Assembly: GCA_965249955.1 (NCBI GenBank)
Contig: OZ252261.1
Location: forward strand, 1,736,001 to 1,800,000
Reading direction: 5' to 3'
Source of the DNA: SB11 sp965249955
GTDB lineage: Bacteria; Bacteroidota; Bacteroidia; UBA8524
Length of the DNA stretch: 64,000 nt
Shown here: piece after piece, positions 57,817 through 64,000 of the stretch
Position numbering within the stretch: position 1 is the first letter of the stretch
Layout of the letters: the number at the start of each line of letters is the position of its first letter
Notes under the pieces: generated by a model
Seen by the model: only the letters and a program-made list of their open reading frames with translations
Told to the model about the DNA's origin: nothing
Database searches by the model: none
Program-made: the position numbers and the translations under genes

Positions 57817-58536
57817 ATGAGTATAAATGAAAGAATAATCCACAACGTTTCGGTAGACTGTGTGGTTTTTGGATACGACAACGAGACTTTAAAAGTTTTA
57901 TTAATAGAGCAAAAGGCTCTGGATGAGAAAGCAAAAAAAGGCAAGGGAGCACAATTTGCCCTTCCCGGAGATTTGGTTCGAGAAGACGAAGGGCTGCACC
58001 AAGCGGCAACTAGAGTTTTGGGCGAATTAACTCAACTACAGGGTATTTACTTAAAACAGTTTCACACGTATGGCAACCCTGGCAGGGTAAGCGACGTGAA
58101 GGATGCTGAGTGGTTAAAAACGTATCGTAGCAATCCTGAAACACGAGTAATTACAGTAGCATACTATTCTTTAGTAAATCTTGCTGACTACGAGCCGGGG
58201 GCAGGCTCATTTGCCAAACGATCTGTTTGGATAGATATGGGTAAAGAGCCCCGATTGGCATTTGACCATAATAAAATTTTGCAAGGCGGCTTGGATATGC
58301 TCCGCGACGAGCTGATAAACAAAAACATTGGTTTTGAGCTGTTGCCCGAAAAATTTACACTTAGCCAACTACAAAGCTTATACGAGATTGTGCTGGATAA
58401 AAAGCTGGATAAACGCAATTTTAGGAAGAGTATTAAAAAGATTGACCAACTGAAACCCCTTGACGAAAAGCAAAAGGGAGTTTTGCACAAACCCGCCCAA
58501 CTATATAAGTACGAGGGTATTATACCCCGCAAATAA
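57817..58536 (+). CDS. NrtR-type transcriptional regulator (degenerate Nudix plus winged helix)
   Basis: 239 residues. An N-terminal Nudix-fold domain (~1-145) begins NVSVDCVVFGYDNETLKVLL. The Nudix box region reads LVREDEGLHQAATRVLGELT, in which the catalytic REUxEE glutamates are lost (RVLGELT), so hydrolysis is not expected. A C-terminal winged-helix domain (~160-239) includes TLSQLQSLYEIVLDKKLDKR and NFRKSIKK. This matches the NrtR-like family, in which the Nudix domain senses a sugar phosphate or nucleotide derivative (AraR of Bacteroides is one such). With a glucan locus around it, a glucan- or glucose-derived ligand is inferred. Confidence 0.9.
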   Translation: MSINERIIHNVSVDCVVFGYDNETLKVLLIEQKALDEKAKKGKGAQFALPGDLVREDEGLHQAATRVLGELTQLQGIYLKQFHTYGNPGRVSDVKDAEWLKTYRSNPETRVITVAYYSLVNLADYEPGAGSFAKRSVWIDMGKEPRLAFDHNKILQGGLDMLRDELINKNIGFELLPEKFTLSQLQSLYEIVLDKKLDKRNFRKSIKKIDQLKPLDEKQKGVLHKPAQLYKYEGIIPRK

Positions 58537-58594
58537 AATTTTACACGCTGATAATCAGTGCGTAACGGAAGGGAAATATATTTTTTCTATTGCT

Positions 58595-58613
58595 TAGTGT
58601 ATGTTATACACTT
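58595..58613. promoter_or_regulatory. Candidate operator upstream of the GH13-susC operon
   Basis: Core arms AGTGT (58596-58600) and ACACT (58608-58612) flank ATGTTAT; the outer bases T/T do not pair. It lies 7 bp upstream of a promoter -7 box and about 97 bp before the GH13 start, the same geometry as at the kinase promoter. Confidence 0.68.
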
Positions 58614-58619
58614 TTTTTA

Positions 58620-58627
58620 TAACTTTG
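58620..58627 (+). promoter_or_regulatory. Promoter -7 box of the GH13-susC operon
   Basis: TAACTTTG fits TAnnTTTG. The transcription start would be ~75-80 bp upstream of the ATG at 58710. The operator candidate lies just upstream, in the region of the expected -33 element. Confidence 0.55.
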
Positions 58628-58709
58628 GTTTTTAGTTTGCGCAGAAACTTAAGAACCTTGTAACCTGTTGGTTTTTAACTAACAGTGTTACAATAACACT
58701 AAGCATTTT

Positions 58710-61574
58710 ATGGTAAATCTTTTACGCGTTACCCTATCAGGTGTATTATGCCTGATATTTTTTCATATTAAAGGGCAGGTAACTATCGACCCCGTTTTCG
58801 CTACCGAAAACGACAGTGTGGTAATTACTTTTGATGCCTCACAAGGCAATGCCGCTCTTTTAAATCAAACCCAAGTATATGCACACACTGGAGTTATTAC
58901 CAGTAAAAGTGCTACGCCAACCGATTGGAAATACGTACAAGGTAATTGGGGCACTGTAGATAATAAGGTGAAGATGACCAATATTGGTAACAATAAACAC
59001 CAAATATCTTACCGCATTCGTGATTTTTATGGCGTTCCTTCGGGTGAAACAGTAACCCGACTTGCCTTTGTTTTTAGAGATGCTGCAGGCACAAACGTAG
59101 GTCGCTCAACCGATGGCTCAGATATTTTTGTTGATTTATATACAGCCGGTCTTGCTGCTACATTTACCAGCCCCAACCAAACACCGTCAATTACCAAACA
59201 AGGCAATAATGTTTCGGTAAGTGTACTGGCATCAGAAGCCGCCAATATAAAACTGTTTTCAAACGGCACATTGGTTTTTGAAGAACCATCAGCCACCACT
59301 TTAAATTATACATATACTACCCCCGCAGTGGGTAAATACGAACTAACTACTGAGGTTACCAAAGGCGCGTTAAAAGCATACGATACTACATACTTTGTAG
59401 TGCAAGGCAACCCTGTAGTGCAAAACCCACCCGCAGGTTTGCAATTGGGGGTTAACTATATTAATAGTACTACAGTAATAATACAATCGTTAGCGCCGGG
59501 TAAAGACTTTATGTATGTCTTTGGCGATTTTAGCAATTGGCAGGTAGACCCTAAATATTTGATGAAAAAAGCCACCAACGACTCTATTTGGTGGATACAG
59601 ATTGACGGGCTTACGGCAGGTAAAGAGTATGGCTATCAGTTTTTAGTAAACGATGAGTTGGCACGCTATGCCGACCCTTATTGTCAAAAAGTACTAGACC
59701 CTTGGAACGATTCTTATATTCCTGAAGCAGTTTATCCTGCTGCCGAAAGGCAATACCCACAAGGTAAAACCACAGGTGTTGTTTCTGTTTTTCAAACAGA
59801 TGCACCACAATACAATTGGGATAATACCATAAACTTTACACCTCCAACGGCTGAAAAATTAGTGGTATACGAGCTTTTGGTGCGCGACTTTGTTGGCGAC
59901 CACGCCTTTAAGTCGGTAATGGACTCGTTGGGCTATTTACAAAAACTAGGCGTTAACTGTATTCACCTTTTACCCGTAATGGAGTTTGAAGGCAATGTTA
60001 GTTGGGGGTATAACCCCGCCTTTTTTATGTCGTTAGATAAATACTACGGCACACGCAATGCCTTTAAAAAACTGGTTGAAGAAGCCCATCGCAAAGGCAT
60101 AGCCATAGTATTGGATATAGCCATGAACCACTCTTTTGGGCAAAACCCTCAGGTACAAATGTATTTTGATGCTAATGCGGGGCAATACGGCAAACCAGCG
60201 TATGACAACCCTTGGTTTAACCGCGATGCCAAACACGATTTTAATGTGGGTTACGATTATAACCACGAGGCCTATGTTACCCGTTTATGGGCTGAAAGAG
60301 TATTTAAGTATTGGGTACAAGAGTATCGTATTGATGGCTATCGTATGGACTTATCAAAAGGCTATACGCAAAAAAACACATTAGGAAATATTGGTGCATG
60401 GGGCGCATACGACCAAAGCCGTATAAATATACTGCAAAACATAGGCAATACAGTATGGAGTGTAAACCCCAAAGCCATAATGATATTAGAGCATTTTGCT
60501 GATAATAGTGAAGAAGTAGAACTAGCCAACAGAGGTTTTTTACTTTGGGGCAATATTAACCATGATTTTAATGAGCTAACACTGGGCTACACTGCTGATG
60601 TAAGCTCGGCAAGCTATAAAACAAGAGGATACTCAAAAGCAGGCCTGCTATCGTATATGGAAAGCCATGACGAGGAAAGGCTGATGTATAAAAACCTTCA
60701 ATTTGGTAATAGTACCAATACATCGCACAACGTAAAATCGCTAAACGTAGCCTTGGCACGTATGGAAGCTGCCGGTGTGTTTTTCTTTTCGATACCCGGC
60801 CCTAAAATGATGTGGCAGTTTAGCGAAATGGGTTATGATTTTGCCTTAAACCGTTGCGAAGACGGAACTATAAACAACGACTGCCGTACATCACCCAAAC
60901 CCATCCGTTGGGATTATTATAACAATACCAACCGTCGCAAATTGCTAAACATTTGGGCAGCAATACTAAAATTACGTACTACCGAAGAGGCATTTAGCAC
61001 CAATAATTTTCAGCTAGATGCAGGTAGTGGCAGCAAAGCTAAAAAAATACGCCTAAACCATAGCAGTATGGATGTGATAGTGATGGCCAACTTTGATGTT
61101 AACGACCAAACCATTAACCCTGATTTTCAGTATACAGGCGTTTGGTACGAGTATTTTAGCAACTCTTCGTTAACAGTAACCAATACCCAAAACGGCATTT
61201 TGCTAAAACCTGGCGAATACCGCATATACACCAGCAAAAAACTACCTGAGTACAAAGAAACCTTTACACTGGGCAATAATATAAGCGTACAAGAAATTGA
61301 CGGTAAAAGCCAAAAAATAGAAGTATACCCAAACCCTGCCAGTGATAAAATAAGTGTAATAATAAATAGTACCCAAGCGCAAACGGCCTCACTTACCCTG
61401 TACGATATGGGCGGAAAAGAAGTGCTAAACTGGGGAGAAATGAAACTACAACAAGGCAACAATGCCCTTACTCTTGATTTAACAACAAACGGAGCGTTAA
61501 AAGAAGGTATTTACCTGCTAAAAGCTCAAGGGCAAACCATTGCAACTACCCAAAAACTAATACTAAGTAAATAA
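58710..61574 (+). CDS. GH13 alpha-amylase-type enzyme with T9SS sorting domain
   Basis: 954 residues with signal peptide ~1-23. N-terminal beta-sandwich modules (~25-250) include a CBM48/E-set-like unit (YVFGDFSNWQVDPKYLM, ~270-345). The GH13 barrel (~385-770) shows region I LDIAMNHSFGQ (~467), region II IDGYRMDLSKG with the nucleophile Asp (~548), region III ILEHFADNSE with the acid Glu (~593) and region IV MESHDEERLM (~652). A T9SS terminus closes it (VYPNPASDKISVII, LYDMGGKEVL, KEGIYLLKA, QKLILSK). Surface-located cleavage of starch-like glucans is expected. The susC gene starts 28 bp downstream. Confidence 0.95.
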   Translation: MVNLLRVTLSGVLCLIFFHIKGQVTIDPVFATENDSVVITFDASQGNAALLNQTQVYAHTGVITSKSATPTDWKYVQGNWGTVDNKVKMTNIGNNKHQISYRIRDFYGVPSGETVTRLAFVFRDAAGTNVGRSTDGSDIFVDLYTAGLAATFTSPNQTPSITKQGNNVSVSVLASEAANIKLFSNGTLVFEEPSATTLNYTYTTPAVGKYELTTEVTKGALKAYDTTYFVVQGNPVVQNPPAGLQLGVNYINSTTVIIQSLAPGKDFMYVFGDFSNWQVDPKYLMKKATNDSIWWIQIDGLTAGKEYGYQFLVNDELARYADPYCQKVLDPWNDSYIPEAVYPAAERQYPQGKTTGVVSVFQTDAPQYNWDNTINFTPPTAEKLVVYELLVRDFVGDHAFKSVMDSLGYLQKLGVNCIHLLPVMEFEGNVSWGYNPAFFMSLDKYYGTRNAFKKLVEEAHRKGIAIVLDIAMNHSFGQNPQVQMYFDANAGQYGKPAYDNPWFNRDAKHDFNVGYDYNHEAYVTRLWAERVFKYWVQEYRIDGYRMDLSKGYTQKNTLGNIGAWGAYDQSRINILQNIGNTVWSVNPKAIMILEHFADNSEEVELANRGFLLWGNINHDFNELTLGYTADVSSASYKTRGYSKAGLLSYMESHDEERLMYKNLQFGNSTNTSHNVKSLNVALARMEAAGVFFFSIPGPKMMWQFSEMGYDFALNRCEDGTINNDCRTSPKPIRWDYYNNTNRRKLLNIWAAILKLRTTEEAFSTNNFQLDAGSGSKAKKIRLNHSSMDVIVMANFDVNDQTINPDFQYTGVWYEYFSNSSLTVTNTQNGILLKPGEYRIYTSKKLPEYKETFTLGNNISVQEIDGKSQKIEVYPNPASDKISVIINSTQAQTASLTLYDMGGKEVLNWGEMKLQQGNNALTLDLTTNGALKEGIYLLKAQGQTIATTQKLILSK

Positions 61575-61602
61575 TTACTCAACTGATTTTAAACCAGATA
61601 CT

Positions 61603-64000
61603 ATGCAAAAACTCTACTTTAAAGTTCTTCTGTTGTTACTCTTCCCTTTTGCTGTAGGGGTGGTGCCGGCATTGGGGCAAACAATAGTGGGTACTATTAG
61701 CGACGACATTACAGGAGAAACGCTTTATGGTGTTACCATTATTACCAACGAAACCAAAGAAGGTGTTGCCTCAGATATTAACGGTAACTATAGTCTTAGG
61801 CTGGCAAAAGCAGGCACCTACAACCTGCGCATAAGCTATGTGGGTTATTCTACCCAAACAAAAACAGTAACTGTAGCTGCGGGTCAAAAAATCACACTAA
61901 ACATTAAACTAGCCGAAGACATTGCTAAAGTAGAAGAAACTATAGTAGTAGGATACGGTGTACAGCGTAAACGCGACCTTACAGGCTCTATTACAAAACT
62001 AGATGGCGATGAGCTTACCGATATGCCTGCTCCCAGCTTTGAGGCGGCAATACAAGGTAAAGCACCCGGTGTACAAATAACCACAGGTAGTGGTTTGGCG
62101 GGTTCGCCAACGGTAGTGCGTATTAGGGGTTTGGCTTCCATTAGTGCCAGCGGCGATCCCTTGTATGTTATTGACGGTATACCAATGACACAGGATATTG
62201 CCTTGCGTGGTAATAGCGGGGGTATGAATAACAACCCTTTAGCTTTTTTAAACCCTGAAGACATAGAGTCGATAGAAATATTAAAAGACGCTGCGGCAAA
62301 TGCCATTTACGGTGCGCGTGGTGCAAACGGTGTAATACTTATTACTACCAAAAGGGCACATACACCGGGTTGGAAATTTACGTTCAATACTCGTGTAGGT
62401 ATTTCTACCCCAACGCGTAGACCCAATATGCTAAACAAAGACCAATATGTGCAAATGTTGCAAGAAGCTTGGGAAAATGATGGTGGAGTGGGTCGTGCGC
62501 CATTAACAGGAGGTTTAACTTGGAATCAGGTAGATAGTATGCCGGGCACCAATTGGGTGGATGAAACTATGGGTGTGGGTATGAAACAGATGTACAACTT
62601 TGGTGTAGCAAAAGGAGGCAAAGACTTATCGTTTTTAGCCAATTTTACGCACGATGATAACGGTACATTTATAATTGGCAACAATTACGTGCGTAGTTCT
62701 GTTCGATTAAATTTAGATGCCAACCTTGCAAAAAACCTTAAACTACGTGTAAATAGTTCAGTATCTCGCGGGCAAAACAACCGTGTTGATGCGGCATGGA
62801 GTGGTGGCTTGGGTGCAGCAATGTCTACCGCATTGCCCATCTATCCTATAAAAAATGCTGATGGTTCTTGGTTTCGTGGTGCGGGTATAGGCAACAACCC
62901 AGTAGCGCAACGCGAAAACAAAATTTGGCGTACGCTTGAAAAACGTTTTATAAACGGAATGGGCTTAGACTATACTGTGGCCAAAGGGCTTACAGTAACA
63001 GCACAGGGCAGTTACGACTATATGGATTTGAACGACGATATATGGGAAAGTCGTCTTATTACCAATACCAACAATGCTGGTCGTTCTGAACGAAATACTG
63101 TTTGGGTAAGTAACTACAACTACACTCTTTCGGCCAATTACATGAAAACGCTGAAAGAAGACCACGAAATTGCTGTTTTAGTGGGTCACGAGTATCAATA
63201 CTCTTACACCCAAAGCTCAAAAGTTGAAGCGCAAGATATGCGCGCTCCCTTCTATAATGAAGAGATGCCTATGACAGCTACACGTACTAAAAACCCTTCG
63301 GATAGGTGGTCGTTTTTGGGCTATTTCAGTAGGGCAAACTACAACTACAAAAAGAAATACTTTTTGCAAGCAGGCTTGCGCGCTGATGCTTCATCACGTT
63401 TTGGAGCAAATTACCGCTGGGGTTTATTTCCATCAATATCTGGTGCGTGGGTAATCTCTGACGAGGCATTTTTAAAACACCATAAATCTATAAGTTTCTT
63501 AAAACTTCGTGCAGGTTATGGTCGTTCGGGCAACTCAAACAATATGCCTTCAAATGCACGGTTTGGTTTGTTTTCTCCACCAGAAAATCAAATAAGATAT
63601 AACAATCAGCCAACATTTTATCAAACACAAATACGCAACGAAAACTTCCGTTGGGAAACATCAAACAACGTTGATGTGGGTGTAGAAATGGGATTGTTTA
63701 AAGATCGTTTAACATTAACGCTTGATTTATACTCTAAAAAAACCAACGATGTTATTACCTATCTGTTTATACCGCCATCATCAGGCTTTACAAACTATTG
63801 GGAGAACGTAGGTTCGATAAGTAATCAAGGTATCGAGTTTAGCTTCAAATCGCGCAACTTGGTGGGTAAATTTAAATGGAGTACCGATTTTAATATTGCC
63901 CGCAACATAAACGAAGTATCAAGCCTTGGGGTTTATTCTGAAGATGCCGTAAGCGGGGGAACAAACGATACTCGTGTTATTGTTGGCGAACCTTTGGGAA
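61603..64000 (+). CDS. SusC/RagA-family TonB-dependent outer-membrane receptor, 3' end outside window
   Basis: Reading from ATG at 61603, 799 residues are visible. Signal peptide ~1-25 (ending ALGQ). A carboxypeptidase-regulatory-like beta-sandwich (~25-100, ITGETLYGVTIITNETKEGV, SYVGYSTQT) leads into the SusC signature VVGYGVQRKRDLTGSI and plug domain (~115-230, LYVIDGIPM, IEILKDAAANAIYGARGANG). Barrel strands continue to the window edge. It would import oligosaccharides freed by the surface GH13. A partner SusD lipoprotein is expected just downstream but lies outside the window. Confidence 0.96.
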   Translation, partial: MQKLYFKVLLLLLFPFAVGVVPALGQTIVGTISDDITGETLYGVTIITNETKEGVASDINGNYSLRLAKAGTYNLRISYVGYSTQTKTVTVAAGQKITLNIKLAEDIAKVEETIVVGYGVQRKRDLTGSITKLDGDELTDMPAPSFEAAIQGKAPGVQITTGSGLAGSPTVVRIRGLASISASGDPLYVIDGIPMTQDIALRGNSGGMNNNPLAFLNPEDIESIEILKDAAANAIYGARGANGVILITTKRAHTPGWKFTFNTRVGISTPTRRPNMLNKDQYVQMLQEAWENDGGVGRAPLTGGLTWNQVDSMPGTNWVDETMGVGMKQMYNFGVAKGGKDLSFLANFTHDDNGTFIIGNNYVRSSVRLNLDANLAKNLKLRVNSSVSRGQNNRVDAAWSGGLGAAMSTALPIYPIKNADGSWFRGAGIGNNPVAQRENKIWRTLEKRFINGMGLDYTVAKGLTVTAQGSYDYMDLNDDIWESRLITNTNNAGRSERNTVWVSNYNYTLSANYMKTLKEDHEIAVLVGHEYQYSYTQSSKVEAQDMRAPFYNEEMPMTATRTKNPSDRWSFLGYFSRANYNYKKKYFLQAGLRADASSRFGANYRWGLFPSISGAWVISDEAFLKHHKSISFLKLRAGYGRSGNSNNMPSNARFGLFSPPENQIRYNNQPTFYQTQIRNENFRWETSNNVDVGVEMGLFKDRLTLTLDLYSKKTNDVITYLFIPPSSGFTNYWENVGSISNQGIEFSFKSRNLVGKFKWSTDFNIARNINEVSSLGVYSEDAVSGGTNDTRVIVGEPLG

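Overview
The window reads as a chromosomal segment of a gliding or surface-associated Bacteroidota bacterium. The evidence is a SusC/RagA-type TonB-dependent receptor, several proteins with type IX secretion (T9SS) C-terminal sorting domains, a giant PKD-repeat protein with a gliding-motility-type C-terminal domain, NbaC-type 3-hydroxyanthranilate dioxygenase, and TAnnTTTG promoter -7 boxes with few Shine-Dalgarno sites. Base composition is moderately AT-rich throughout. A placement near Chitinophagales/Cytophagales-like lineages is a guess. I see no prophage, insertion sequence, CRISPR array or rRNA operon.

Layout. 1-1682: 5' part of a lipoprotein alpha-amylase (minus strand, runs off the left edge). 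1.8-6 kb: a cytochrome b5-like protein, a histidine kinase/response regulator pair and a T9SS-sorted esterase. 6.1-9.8 kb: a lipoprotein, a Crp/Fnr regulator, and two tandemly duplicated outer-membrane-type proteins whose duplication carried along a broken tail of the Crp gene. 9.9-16.1 kb: a thioredoxin-like lipoprotein, a cupin and a 1768-residue PKD adhesin. 16.2-19.8 kb: PLD-like protein, membrane AraC regulator, lipoprotein hydrolase, outer-membrane protein. 20.3-22.7 kb: a Crp-led operon (SnoaL-like, YceI, two small membrane proteins). 22.9 kb: tRNA-Arg(CCT). 23-24.5 kb: two orphan genes, one a nucleotidyltransferase. 24.5-37.8 kb: metG, a PAS/receiver protein lacking a kinase ATPase domain, an SPFH - two PH-like paralogues - ribbon-helix-helix - LD-carboxypeptidase operon, and on the minus strand an EEP nuclease, two rhomboids, mutL and a small membrane protein. 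38-47 kb: GH3-beta-lactamase fusion, FG-GAP T9SS protein, GT-C-like membrane protein, Asp-box sialidase-fold protein. 47-53 kb: pterin dehydratase, repeat-rich spacers, a phage-type domain protein, tyrS, WG-repeat protein, nbaC. 53.2-64 kb: an alpha-glucan utilisation locus.

The most coherent system is that alpha-glucan locus: GH65 phosphorylase, beta-phosphoglucomutase, a BadF-type sugar kinase, a degenerate-Nudix transcription regulator, a T9SS-sorted GH13 and a SusC receptor. Together they would bind and cut starch-like glucans outside the cell, import the oligosaccharides, split maltose by phosphorolysis and feed both halves into glucose-6-phosphate. A palindrome of the form AGTGT-N7-ACACT occurs in front of the GH65 gene, between the divergent kinase and regulator genes, in front of the GH13-susC operon, and (one mismatch) in front of the amylase at the far left end. 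This is a candidate operator uniting one regulon, and the neighbouring Nudix-type regulator is the obvious candidate to bind it. It is the main discovery-type signal in the window.

Other points worth attention are the kinase-less PAS-DHp-receiver protein, the SPFH/RHH operon, the duplication scar at 8.5 kb, and clusters of palindromic intergenic repeats between 45 and 50 kb.
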